DNA from: an uncultured beta proteobacterium
Lineage (GTDB): Bacteria > Pseudomonadota > Gammaproteobacteria > Burkholderiales > Burkholderiaceae_C
Assembly: GCA_903909815.1 (NCBI GenBank)
Contig: CAIVXG010000047.1
Span: forward strand, 38,092-102,091
Reading direction: 5' to 3'
Length of the DNA: 64,000 nucleotides
Every line of letters begins with the position of its first letter. Position 1 is the first letter of the stretch. The notes under the pieces are model-generated. The model did no database searches. It had not been told where the DNA came from and was given only the letters and a program-made list of their open reading frames with translations. A program made the translations under genes and the position numbers. Below, in pieces: positions 1 to 8,341 of the stretch.

Positions 1-2
1 CA

Positions 3-2117
3 CTCTACGCCAGTTCGGCACCCGTCACGGCGCTACCATCAGGGCTGTTCGAGCAGGCCGCAAGAGCCGGACGAAGCCAGCTCGAAGCGGCGGAACTCGA
101 TGCCTTGCTGGCAGCGCTGGGTGCTCTCACACCGCATGACCGCACCGTTGCGGCAGAGGCCGGGAGCGGCGAGCTTCGTGTCAGCCTGCATGTCAGCCGA
201 GAGTTCGGTATGGTGCTCAGCGCCGGCGTTGGGGGGCTCGACGGTGAGCTCGATGCGGGACTTTTCCGCAAGGACAGTGCCCGCGTGCAGGTGCTGGCCG
301 AATTGAGCAACGCACAGGATTTCCTGATGCGCTTCAAGGGCACCATGGCGTATCAAAAGCTGGGGCTGCGCGCGCGCCGGAAGAACCAAGCAGCGCCTGA
401 CGCGCAACTGCTCGCGCTGTTTGAAAGCCTTTTGACCCTGGCCCGCGACGCGGTCAGCGCCAGCCCGGCGGTGCCCTTCACACTGACCAGCCTGGACCTC
501 GAGGTCAGGCTGAGCCAAGGGCCCATCGAGGTGCTTGCGGCGCACTGCGCATTCGCGGCACCGGCGCCGCAAAGACGGGGCCGACCGATCGAGAAGATCG
601 GCCAACTGCTGCATCCGGCAACGATCGGCCTGATCGGCGTCTCGGGCACCAGCATGAATTTTGGCCGTATCATTTTGCGCAATCTGCTGGGCAGCGCTTA
701 CCCCAAGACGCAGCTGACCGTGATTCGCCCGGATGCCACGGAAATTGACGGCGTCGCCTGCGTCGCCAACCTGCAGTCGCTGACGCACCCGCTCGATTTG
801 CTGATCGTTGCCGTGGCCGCCGAGGCAGTCCCTGCCCTGGTGGACGAAATCATCGCCAGCGGCGCGGTGGCCGCCGTGATGCTGATCCCTGGCGGCCTGG
901 GAGAAACCAGCAAGAGCCGGGGAGCGGCGGCCGTGCTGGCGGAAAAAATCAACGCCGCGCACGCCCAGAGCGGAGGCGGGCCGATCTTTCTGGGCGCGAA
1001 TTGTCTGGGCGTGGTCTCGCATCCCGGCGGCTACGATTCCTGGTTTATCCCGCTGGAACGATTGCCCAAGCCAGCCAAGAAGGCGCAAAGAAATTCGGTC
1101 ATGCTCAGCCAGAGCGGCGCCTTTATGATCACCCGCCTGAGCCAGAACCCCTGGCTCGATCCGAGCTACATGCTGGCGCTGGGCAACCAAACCGACCTCA
1201 CCCATGGCGACTTGCTGAGCTATTTTGCCGGCTGCCCCGAGATCGAGACGCTGGGCATCTACATCGAGGGCTTCAAGGACGGCGACGGACTGCACTTTGC
1301 CAAGGCCGTGCGTCAGGCGGTGCTCGCCGGAAAGCAGGTGGTGGTGTACAAGGCCGGGAGAACGGGGCCGGGCAGCGCGGCGGCACTGGGTCACACGGCC
1401 TCCGTTGCCGGCGACCCGGCGCTGTTCGAATCGGTGATGCGCCAGGCCGGCGCCATCGTGGCCAGGACCATCAACGCCTTCGACGATCTGTTCTACATCG
1501 CCGGCGCCATGCACCACAAGAAGATCGGCGGCACCCGGCTGGGCGCCATCAGCGGCGCGGGCTTCGAAGCCGTTGCCATGGCCGATGAGCTGAGCGCCGA
1601 CGGCTTTTCGCTGCAGATGGGCGAACTGCAGCAGGACACCGTGCAAGCCGTGGCCGCCATCCTGCAGGCCAAGAAGCTCGCCGCGCTGGTGGAGGTGAGA
1701 AACCCGATCGACATCAACCCGGGCGCCGACGACGAGGCGCACCTGCAAATCGCCGAGGCCTTCTTGCTTGACGCCCAGATCGATGCGCTGGTTATCGGCC
1801 TGGACCCGACTGCGCCTTCGGTGCGCGCGCTGGAACACAGCCTGCTGCGACCCGGCTATGACATCAGCGACCCGCTGAGCACGGTGCAGCTGATGCCGCC
1901 GCTGGTGCAGCGCCACGACAAGCCGCTCGTGGGCATTGTCGATGGCGGCAGGTTGTTTGATGCCATGTGCGATGCGCTGATGGACCGCGGGGTCTGCGTG
2001 TTTCGCAACTGCGCCCGCGGCACCAGCGCCTTGCGACAGTACATCGAGGCCAGACAGGCCACGGCCGCGCTGTGCGCGGCGCACCAGGACTCATTGACGT
2101 CGACCCCCAAGAACTGA
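3..2117 (+). CDS. acyl-CoA synthetase (NDP-forming type), beta-alpha fusion, 5' end outside window
   Basis: The reading frame is open to the left edge, so the N-terminus is missing; the ATG at 105 is internal. The first roughly 170 visible residues look like the C-terminal half of an ATP-grasp_5 (beta) domain (REFGMVLSAGVGGLDGE, then a segment ending in LDLEVRL). A CoA-binding alpha part follows, beginning near IGLIGVSG, and contains the motif GHTASVAGD, which matches the phosphohistidine loop of ADP-forming acetyl-CoA synthetases. Family role: reversible acid + ATP + CoA to acyl-CoA + ADP + Pi. The beta-then-alpha order is the reverse of the more common alpha-then-beta fusion. The substrate is unknown; the neighbouring aldehyde and 2-oxoacid oxidoreductases suggest an aryl or arylacetic acid (inference). 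Confidence 0.82.
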   Translation, partial: LYASSAPVTALPSGLFEQAARAGRSQLEAAELDALLAALGALTPHDRTVAAEAGSGELRVSLHVSREFGMVLSAGVGGLDGELDAGLFRKDSARVQVLAELSNAQDFLMRFKGTMAYQKLGLRARRKNQAAPDAQLLALFESLLTLARDAVSASPAVPFTLTSLDLEVRLSQGPIEVLAAHCAFAAPAPQRRGRPIEKIGQLLHPATIGLIGVSGTSMNFGRIILRNLLGSAYPKTQLTVIRPDATEIDGVACVANLQSLTHPLDLLIVAVAAEAVPALVDEIIASGAVAAVMLIPGGLGETSKSRGAAAVLAEKINAAHAQSGGGPIFLGANCLGVVSHPGGYDSWFIPLERLPKPAKKAQRNSVMLSQSGAFMITRLSQNPWLDPSYMLALGNQTDLTHGDLLSYFAGCPEIETLGIYIEGFKDGDGLHFAKAVRQAVLAGKQVVVYKAGRTGPGSAAALGHTASVAGDPALFESVMRQAGAIVARTINAFDDLFYIAGAMHHKKIGGTRLGAISGAGFEAVAMADELSADGFSLQMGELQQDTVQAVAAILQAKKLAALVEVRNPIDINPGADDEAHLQIAEAFLLDAQIDALVIGLDPTAPSVRALEHSLLRPGYDISDPLSTVQLMPPLVQRHDKPLVGIVDGGRLFDAMCDALMDRGVCVFRNCARGTSALRQYIEARQATAALCAAHQDSLTSTPKN

Positions 2118-2175
2118 GCAGCCGCAGCCCGATGGCTCCAGTTTCAAGTTAACCCCACCCACCACAAGGAGAAGC

Positions 2176-2577
2176 ATGAGCGAAACACTGAACCCCGGAC
2201 TGAGCGCCACACGCCGCGTCACCATCGACCGTGAACGCACGATCAGCTTCATGGGCGACGATTGCCGCGTGTACTCAACCCCGAACCTGCTCTATGACGT
2301 GGAGATGAGCTGTCGCGACCTGCTGCTGCCGTTGCTCGGCGAGGGCCGGGATTCGGTGGGCACGCGGGTCGAACTCGACCACGTGGGCGCCACCCTGCTA
2401 GGCATGTGGGTGGACGTCACGGTCACGGTACGCGAGGTCAATGGCAACGCCGTGACTTTTGACTTCAGCGTCCGCGACGCGGTCGAGGAAGTCGCCAGCG
2501 GCAAGCACCATCGTTTCATTGTCGGGCTGGAAAAGACCGCGCAACGCCTGCGGGCCAAGCAGGCCAAGGCACTCTGA
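2176..2577 (+). CDS. FlK-like acyl-CoA thioesterase (hotdog fold)
   Basis: A 133-residue protein whose ATG follows a strong AAGGAG ribosome site. Its layout resembles the fluoroacetyl-CoA thioesterase (FlK) group of hotdog proteins: an early TISFMGDD strand, a central helix with ETHSS-type chemistry replaced by DVEMSCRDLL, then GTRVELDHVGATLLGM with the conserved His, and a C-terminal KHHRFIVGLEK strand. Such enzymes hydrolyse acyl-CoA thioesters. It lies 58 bp after the acyl-CoA synthetase, so the two are probably cotranscribed, and it may release CoA from dead-end intermediates. The actual substrate cannot be read from the sequence. Confidence 0.75.
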   Translation: MSETLNPGLSATRRVTIDRERTISFMGDDCRVYSTPNLLYDVEMSCRDLLLPLLGEGRDSVGTRVELDHVGATLLGMWVDVTVTVREVNGNAVTFDFSVRDAVEEVASGKHHRFIVGLEKTAQRLRAKQAKAL

Positions 2578-2589
2578 AACGTTCGCCGC

Positions 2590-3336
2590 CTAGGTAAGGG
2601 GCGGCGTCTTTCGCCCGCCCATGCCCAGGTAAGTCTCGATGATGCGTGGGTCGTTGGTCAGATCACCGGATTTTCCACTCAGCGCGATCCGTCCCATTTC
2701 CAGCACATAGGCACGGTCCGACACCGCCAGGGCGGCGCGCGCATTCTGTTCCACCAGCAGGATAGCCACGCCCCGTTCACGCAGGCCGACCACCACCTGC
2801 AACACTTCGCGCACGATGTTGGGCGCCAGTCCCAGCGAAGGCTCGTCGAGCATCAGCAACCTGGGCTTGGCCATCAAGGCGCGGCCGATGGCCAGCATCT
2901 GTCGCTCACCGCCCGAGAGGGTCGCCGCCGTTTGCATACGCCGCTCCTGCAGGCGCGGGAAGGTCGCATAGACCTCGTCGCGGCACGCAACCTGGTCCCG
3001 CAAACCGCGCCACCAGCGTGAGAAGCCACCCAACAACAGGTTGTCCTCAACCGACATTTCGCCGAACAGTTCGCGCCGCTCCGGCACCAGACCCACGCCA
3101 GCGCGAACCAGGGTGTTGACGGACGGGCGGCGGATTACCTTGCCATCGAGCCAGACTTCCCCCCGGCTTGGCAGCAGTCCCATGGCGGCAGAAAGCAGCG
3201 TCGACTTCCCGGCACCGTTGGGTCCGATGACTGTGACGATCTCCCCCGGGTACACGACCAGATCGACCGCGTGCACCGCCTCCACGACACCGTAGGAGAC
3301 GCTCAATTGCTTGAGCTCCAGAACGGGTTGCGACAT
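2590..3336 (-). CDS. livF: branched-chain/aromatic acid ABC transporter ATP-binding protein LivF
   Basis: A 248-residue ABC ATPase of the LivF group. It has Walker A GPNGAGKST, the Q-loop segment GLVPERRELF, signature LSGGERQ and Walker B LLMLDEPSLGL followed by the H-loop. The chosen start is the ATG at 3336 (MSQPVLELK), because a longer upstream extension overlaps the preceding gene and does not look like an ABC domain. It is the last gene of the minus-strand order livK-livH-livMG-livF and is 12 bp from the convergent thioesterase gene. It energises import together with the LivG half of the neighbouring fusion. Confidence 0.93.
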   Translation of the reverse strand: MSQPVLELKQLSVSYGVVEAVHAVDLVVYPGEIVTVIGPNGAGKSTLLSAAMGLLPSRGEVWLDGKVIRRPSVNTLVRAGVGLVPERRELFGEMSVEDNLLLGGFSRWWRGLRDQVACRDEVYATFPRLQERRMQTAATLSGGERQMLAIGRALMAKPRLLMLDEPSLGLAPNIVREVLQVVVGLRERGVAILLVEQNARAALAVSDRAYVLEMGRIALSGKSGDLTNDPRIIETYLGMGGRKTPPLT

Positions 3337-3340
3337 GCCA

Positions 3341-5152
3341 TCAACTCCCATCGAAACCGCCCAAATAGGCCGCAAGCACCTTGGGGTCGGCTTGCACCTG
3401 CGCCGCTGAACCGTGCGCAATCACCTGTCCAAATTCCAGCACGGTGATGCGGTCAGCGATGTTCATGACAAATTCCATGTCGTGTTCCACCACCAGAATC
3501 GCCATGCCCTCCTCGCGCAATTGGGTCAACAGGCGCGCCAGCGCCTGCTTCTCCATGTACGGCAAGCCCGCCGCGGGTTCGTCGAGCAGCAACACGCCGG
3601 GTTGACTGGCGAGCGCACGGGCAATTTCCATGATGCGCTGCTGACCCAAGGCCAGCGAAGCCGCCGCCGCGTACATCTGGGGACCCAGCCCGCAGCGCTC
3701 GATCTGACGCCGCGCCTCCCGCATCAGGGCGGCTTCCTCGGGACGGTCCAAGCGCAGCATGGTGGCCAACCAGCCGCTGCGTCCGCGCAGGTGCGCTCCG
3801 AGTGCGACGTTGTCGAGCACGCTGCATGACCCCAGCAAGCGCACGTGTTGAAAGGTGCGACTCAGACCCGCCAGGGCAAAGGCGCGCGACGACTGGCGGT
3901 GCATGTTGCACCCGAGCAGTCTGACCTCGCCCGCAGTCGGGTCGTCGACGCCAGAGATCAGGTTGAAGAAGGTGCTCTTGCCAGCACCATTGGGACCGAT
4001 CAGCGCATGTATTTCGCCGGCCTTGACTTGCAGATCGACCTTGCTGTTGGCCATCAGTCCACCAAACCGTTTGCTGACCGCGCTGGCGGCGAGCACGACG
4101 CTGCCTTTTTTCGCAGGCTCGCGTTGTGGCAACTCGCGCAGGGACCGTGCCGGCGCCAGACGATCAGGCCGAAGAAAACGGTTGCCCAGGCGCGCCAGAC
4201 TGGGCCACAAGCCGTCGGAGAAGTGCTGCAACACCAGCAACATCAGCAGGCCAAAGACGATCACCTCAAAGTTGCCGCTGCTGCCCAACAGGCTGGGCAA
4301 GATGTCCTGCAGGTACTGCTTCATCAAGGTGATCACCGCGGCTCCCAGCACCGCACCCCAAAGATGACCGGCGCCGCCGACGACCGCCATGAACAGGTAT
4401 TCGATACCGACGTTCAGATTGAAGGGCGTGGGGTTGACGAAGCGCTGCAGGTGCGCATACATCCAGCCCGAAAGACTGGCCAGCAAGGCCGCCAGCACAA
4501 ACACCTTGATGCGATATCGCGCCGTGTCCACACCCATGCTTTCCGCCATCACGCGGCCCGATTTGAGCGCGCGAATGGCGCGACCTTCGCGCGAGTCGAG
4601 CAAGTTATGCAGGGCCCACAGCGTCAGCAACAACACACTCCAGGTCAGCAGGCCGAGTTCGCGCACCGAGCGCAAGGTCAGTCCACCCAGCGACAAGGCC
4701 GGCAGACTGGCCAAGCCGGTGTGGCCACCCAGGAACTGAAGGTTACCAAACAGGAAGTAGAGGCTCAGGCCCCAGGCGATGGTGCCCAAGGGCAGGTAAT
4801 GGCCCGACAGGCGCAGCGTCACCGAACCCAGCAACCAGGCGACGGCCGCGCTCAGGGTCAATCCCAGCACCAGGCCGACCCAGGGCAGCACGGCCGACCC
4901 CGGCGCCAGGCCGAGCAGCGCAGCGGCCGCGGGGTCGGTGCAGAGCCAAGCGCTGGCGTAGGCCCCGAGTCCCACGAAGGCTGCCTGTCCAAACGATGTC
5001 ATTCCGGCCACGCCTGTGAGCATCACCAGTCCGACGGCAACCAGCGCGTACAGGCCGATGTAATTCAGCATGGCGATGCTGAATTCGGGGAGCAGGCCCC
5101 AGCCCGCCAGCAGCAGCGCCACCGCAGCCAGCGTCAGTTGGCGCCGAGTCAT
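3341..5152 (-). CDS. fused LivM permease-LivG ATPase of ABC importer
   Basis: A 603-residue protein. Residues about 1-320 are a LivM-type permease with several hydrophobic segments and the motif GVAGMTSFGQAAFVGLGAY typical of the family. After a basic, proline-rich linker (about 320-350) comes a complete LivG-type ATPase with Walker A GPNGAGKSTFF, signature LALGQQRIMEIARAL and Walker B LLLDEPAAGL. The ATG at 5152 overlaps the livH stop codon by four bases, which fixes the start and implies translational coupling. In most loci LivM and LivG are separate; here one polypeptide supplies a membrane and a cytoplasmic module. Substrates of similar systems include branched-chain amino acids and aromatic acids. 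Confidence 0.93.
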   Translation of the reverse strand: MTRRQLTLAAVALLLAGWGLLPEFSIAMLNYIGLYALVAVGLVMLTGVAGMTSFGQAAFVGLGAYASAWLCTDPAAAALLGLAPGSAVLPWVGLVLGLTLSAAVAWLLGSVTLRLSGHYLPLGTIAWGLSLYFLFGNLQFLGGHTGLASLPALSLGGLTLRSVRELGLLTWSVLLLTLWALHNLLDSREGRAIRALKSGRVMAESMGVDTARYRIKVFVLAALLASLSGWMYAHLQRFVNPTPFNLNVGIEYLFMAVVGGAGHLWGAVLGAAVITLMKQYLQDILPSLLGSSGNFEVIVFGLLMLLVLQHFSDGLWPSLARLGNRFLRPDRLAPARSLRELPQREPAKKGSVVLAASAVSKRFGGLMANSKVDLQVKAGEIHALIGPNGAGKSTFFNLISGVDDPTAGEVRLLGCNMHRQSSRAFALAGLSRTFQHVRLLGSCSVLDNVALGAHLRGRSGWLATMLRLDRPEEAALMREARRQIERCGLGPQMYAAAASLALGQQRIMEIARALASQPGVLLLDEPAAGLPYMEKQALARLLTQLREEGMAILVVEHDMEFVMNIADRITVLEFGQVIAHGSAAQVQADPKVLAAYLGGFDGS

Positions 5153-6177
5153 TCCTCGTCCTCGACGTGGCGGCTGTTGAGCGAACGCCACCAGAGCACC
5201 GGAATGATCAGGGTGAAGACGATGACTTCCTTAAAGGCACTGGCCCAGAACGAAGAGAACGACTCCAGCAAGCCCACCAGCAGGGCGCCGGCCAGGGCCA
5301 GCGGATAACTGGTCAAGCCGCCGATGATGGCGGCGACAAAACCCTTCAGACCAATCAGAAAGCCAGTGTCGTAGTAAACCGTGGTCAGAGGCGCGATCAG
5401 CAGACCCGACACGGCCCCGACCAGAGCCGCCAGGGCAAAGCTGAGGTCGCCCGAGAATTCCGTGGGAATGCCCATGAGGCGCGCACCGATCCGGTTCATG
5501 GCCGTGGCACGCAAGGCCTTGCCCACGATGCTGCGTTCAAAGAACAGGAACAACGCGACCACCAGCAGGCTGGCCACACCCATCACCACCAGCGACTGCC
5601 CGCTCACCGGAATTCCGCCCAGATCGAGTTGCAGTTCCGAAAACGCCGCAGTGCGCGAGCCTTCGGCGCCGAAGAAATACAGGCCCAAGCCCACCAGCAC
5701 GCCATGCAAGGCGACCGAGACGATCAATAGCGTCAACACCGTGGCATGGGCCAGCGGCCGGTAGGCCAGGCGGTAAAGCAAAGGACCCAAAGGGGTGATC
5801 AACAGCAAGGTGGTGCTGGCTTGGCCGAGCATCGAGGTCGGCCGCTGAACCAGTACCAGAAACGCAGCCAGTGCGGGAAGGGCCAGCGCCCATAGGAGGC
5901 TTGACTTCCAATCCACCGTCAGGCCGCGACGGTAGCGGACGCTCTCCACCAGCAGCGTGAGCGCCGCCAGCGCGAGCAGCAGCCACAGCGTCCCTGGTGC
6001 GCGCCCGGCCTGCAACACGGCCATGGTCAGCGCGCCAAATGCAACAAATTCGCCTTGCGGTATGAAGATCACTCGTGTGACCGAAAATACCAGCACCAAG
6101 GCCAAGGCCATCAGGGCGTAGACCGCCCCGTTGACGATCCCGTCCTGGCCCAGCAGCAAGGCGATCTGACCGTCCAT
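5149..6177 (-). CDS. livH: ABC transporter permease LivH
   Basis: A 342-residue integral membrane protein starting MDGQIALLLGQDGIVNGAVYAL, with the LivH features VFSVTRVIFIPQGEFVAFGA near the N-terminus and GLKGFVAAIIGGL in the later EAA-like loop. The ATG at 6177 shares one base with the stop of the substrate-binding gene upstream, and its own stop overlaps the livMG start, so the order is tightly coupled. A longer frame to 6405 exists but its extra residues are a shadow of livK. It forms the second half of the membrane channel with LivM. Confidence 0.93.
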   Translation of the reverse strand: MDGQIALLLGQDGIVNGAVYALMALALVLVFSVTRVIFIPQGEFVAFGALTMAVLQAGRAPGTLWLLLALAALTLLVESVRYRRGLTVDWKSSLLWALALPALAAFLVLVQRPTSMLGQASTTLLLITPLGPLLYRLAYRPLAHATVLTLLIVSVALHGVLVGLGLYFFGAEGSRTAAFSELQLDLGGIPVSGQSLVVMGVASLLVVALFLFFERSIVGKALRATAMNRIGARLMGIPTEFSGDLSFALAALVGAVSGLLIAPLTTVYYDTGFLIGLKGFVAAIIGGLTSYPLALAGALLVGLLESFSSFWASAFKEVIVFTLIIPVLWWRSLNSRHVEDEE

Positions 6178-7322
6178 CAGGGCTGGAATTTCCAGGCGCC
6201 GGCCTCGATCTTGACCATCACGCGGGCACGCTGGTCCAGTCCCAGATGATCGGCCGCCGACATGTTGAACACGCCGTGCGCACCCGCCACTTCCTTCACC
6301 GTTTCGAGTGCGTCGCGCAGGGCGATGCGGAATTCGAGCGTCCCCGGCTTGGCCTTCTTCAGCGCTTGGCCCACGGCGGCTTCCATCAGCTTGCCGGCGT
6401 CCCACGCGTGCCCGCCAAAGGTCGACACCGAACCCGCACCGTAGGCCTTCTCATACTTTTCGACGTAGTCCTGCGCGGACTTTTTCAGCGGGTGGCTGGC
6501 TGGCAATTGCGCTGCCACCAGGACCGGGCCCGACGGCAGGAAGGTACCCTCCACGTCCTTGCCGCCAACGCGCAAGAAGTCGTTGTTCGCGACACCGTGC
6601 GTCTGGTAGAACTTGCCGTGGTAGCCGCGCTCCTTGAGCGCGCGCTGGGGCAGCACGGCGGGCGTTCCGGAAGCGGCAATCAGCACCGCGTCCGGCTTGG
6701 CCGAGACGATCTTGAGCACCTGGCCGGTGACCGAGGTGTCGGTGCGGTTGTAGCGCTCGTTGGCGACGATCTGTATGCCCTTCATGGCAGCGATCTTGCT
6801 GAATTCCTGGTACCAACCTTCACCGTAGGCGTCAGAGAAGCCAATGAAGCCCACGGTCTTGACACCGCTGTCGGCCATGTGGCCGACGATCGCCAGCGAC
6901 ATCATGATGTCGTTTTGCGGCGTCTTGAAGACCCAGCGCTTTTTCGCATCCTGCGGCTCGATGATGCGGGCCGAGGCGGCCATGGAAATCATCGGCGTCT
7001 GCGCTTCGGCGGCGACGTCGATCATTGCCAGCGAATTCGGCGTGGTGGTCGAACCCAGGATCAGGTCGACCTTGTGATCACCAATCAACTTGCGCGCATT
7101 GGTCACCGCCGCCGTGGTGTCGGAGGCGTCGTCCAGCACGATGTAGTGCACTTTTTGTCCGCCAATCGTGGTGGGCATCAGGGCGATCGTGTTCTTCTCC
7201 GGAATCCCCAGTGAAGCAGCCGGGCCAGTGGCTGAAACGGTGACACCTACAGTGATGTCGGCGTGGGCCAAGCTCGCCAGCATCAGCGCGGCCAGCAGTG
7301 GCAGGGTCTTCTTCAAGCTCAT
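6177..7322 (-). CDS. periplasmic substrate-binding protein of Liv-type ABC importer
   Basis: A 381-residue type I periplasmic binding protein. Starting at MSLKKTLPLLAALMLASLAHA it has a clear Sec signal peptide cleaved before DITVGV. The mature part carries the family pattern SATGPAASLGIPEKNTI, LGSTTTPNSLAMIDVAAEA and FSDAYGEGWYQEF. It is first in the livKHMGF transcript and has its own promoter candidate about 130 bp upstream. Its overall look is that of the aromatic-acid-binding branch (p-coumarate/hydroxybenzoate binders) rather than classical LivJ; this is an impression from motifs, and the ligand is not determined. Confidence 0.9.
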   Translation of the reverse strand: MSLKKTLPLLAALMLASLAHADITVGVTVSATGPAASLGIPEKNTIALMPTTIGGQKVHYIVLDDASDTTAAVTNARKLIGDHKVDLILGSTTTPNSLAMIDVAAEAQTPMISMAASARIIEPQDAKKRWVFKTPQNDIMMSLAIVGHMADSGVKTVGFIGFSDAYGEGWYQEFSKIAAMKGIQIVANERYNRTDTSVTGQVLKIVSAKPDAVLIAASGTPAVLPQRALKERGYHGKFYQTHGVANNDFLRVGGKDVEGTFLPSGPVLVAAQLPASHPLKKSAQDYVEKYEKAYGAGSVSTFGGHAWDAGKLMEAAVGQALKKAKPGTLEFRIALRDALETVKEVAGAHGVFNMSAADHLGLDQRARVMVKIEAGAWKFQP

Positions 7323-7460
7323 TGTCTTTCTCCGGTAAAAAAAGTGGGGTGCAGATCGCATGCGGCGGATTTCGGACCGAGCCACCGGATCAAGCCGCAC
7401 GGCACCCGGATCGTCCAGAAAGGCAAACTGGCAACTGAGAAACTTCCTTGCTGCAAAAGA

Positions 7461-7488
7461 AAATTAACCCTTCATATCCCAATGTCAA
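7461..7488 (-). promoter_or_regulatory. sigma70-type promoter for the liv operon
   Basis: Read on the minus strand there is a perfect -35 TTGACA (7483-7488) and a -10 TAATTT (7461-7466) separated by 16 bp. It lies about 140 bp upstream of the binding-protein start in an AT-richer part of the divergent spacer. No other gene lies between it and livK. Confidence 0.5.
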
Positions 7489-7627
7489 TTTCATTCTGCT
7501 AAGCAAGCCACCATCCTAAGCAGGAGCGGGCTCGACGCGTTCGGGGGTTTACCAGCAAATCACAAAAAATCCGCGCAACTTGCACAATCCGGTTCATGCG
7601 CCGCGCCCTCTTTCCCCCTTGCGAATC

Positions 7628-7723
7628 GTGTTTTCAAAACACAGTGGTGCTGTACTATTCGTCTTCTCTTGATAATTCATGCATTGTCGTACCATTTTGC
7701 AAGTATGCTACGGTTTTTGCAAG
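7628..7723 (+). promoter_or_regulatory. candidate TRAP promoter with palindrome and direct repeats
   Basis: Within the 476-bp gene-free spacer between livK and dctQ sits a perfect 15-bp palindrome GTGTTTTCAAAACAC (7628-7642). It overlaps a -35-like TTTTCA (7631-7636) that is followed after 16 bp by TACTAT (7653-7658). Further downstream the 9-mer TTTTGCAAG occurs twice, at 7695 and 7715, exactly 20 bp apart. The arrangement suits a regulated promoter for the TRAP genes. The regulator is not identified. The rest of the spacer shows only the liv promoter. Confidence 0.35.
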
Positions 7724-7798
7724 CACGGCGAGTTTCGGTGGCTGGGGCCATTGACCGAAAGCGCGGAGGACGGGTTAATCGACCGACCGGGGACAAAA

Positions 7799-8341
7799 AT
7801 GCAAGACGAAGACAGTTCCGTTGCGGCTCACCAGGCGCCCAATGAGCCACGGGGGCCCTATGGTCGCCTGCTGTTCTGGCTGGCAAAGGCGTTTGCCTAC
7901 GCCGGAGGAATCGTCTTCATCGCCCTGGTGATCATGTCCGTGGTTTCGATCGTCGGGAGAAAGCTGTTCAGCGCGCCGGTGCCCGGCGATGTCGAGCTGC
8001 TGCAGTTGTCCTCGGCCTTCGCTTCAGCCACGTTCTTTGCCTACTGCCATTTGATGAAGGGCGACGTGAAGGTGGACTTTTTCACGTCGCACATGACGAG
8101 CGGCCGGCGCGTCCTGCTGGACTCTGCCGGCTCCTTGCTGGTGGGCTTGCTCGGAGCGCTGCTGGCGTGGCGCACCGCGGTCGGCGCGATCAGCCTGAAA
8201 GAGGGCGGCGAGTCTTCGGCCATCCTTGAGTTGCCTGTCTGGATCGCACAGGCGCTGATGGTGCCCAGCTTCATTTTGCTGGCGCTCGCCGGCTTCTACA
8301 TGTGCTGGCAGCCCTGGACCAGGGGAGGGGCGAAGTCATGA
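7799..8341 (+). CDS. dctQ: TRAP transporter small membrane subunit (DctQ-like)
   Basis: A 180-residue protein with four hydrophobic segments typical of DctQ. It includes the family pattern VVSIVGRKLFSAPVPGDVELLQL after the first membrane segment and AYCHLMKGDVKVDFF before the second. The ATG at 7799 is chosen because the longer frame upstream adds residues lacking similarity to the family; the ribosome site is weak. Its stop overlaps the dctM start (ATGA). It pairs with DctM to form the sodium-coupled TRAP permease. Confidence 0.88.
   Translation: MQDEDSSVAAHQAPNEPRGPYGRLLFWLAKAFAYAGGIVFIALVIMSVVSIVGRKLFSAPVPGDVELLQLSSAFASATFFAYCHLMKGDVKVDFFTSHMTSGRRVLLDSAGSLLVGLLGALLAWRTAVGAISLKEGGESSAILELPVWIAQALMVPSFILLALAGFYMCWQPWTRGGAKS

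Noticed and set aside
39..2084. Long minus-strand open frame of 681 codons opposite the acyl-CoA synthetase
   Set aside because: It is rich in Gln, His and Arg, has no domain pattern, and lies entirely antisense to a gene with clear family motifs; high-GC DNA commonly gives such shadows.
3845..5308. Plus-strand open frame of 487 codons opposite the livMG fusion
   Set aside because: Antisense shadow of a clear ABC transporter gene, composed of Gln/His-rich low-complexity sequence.
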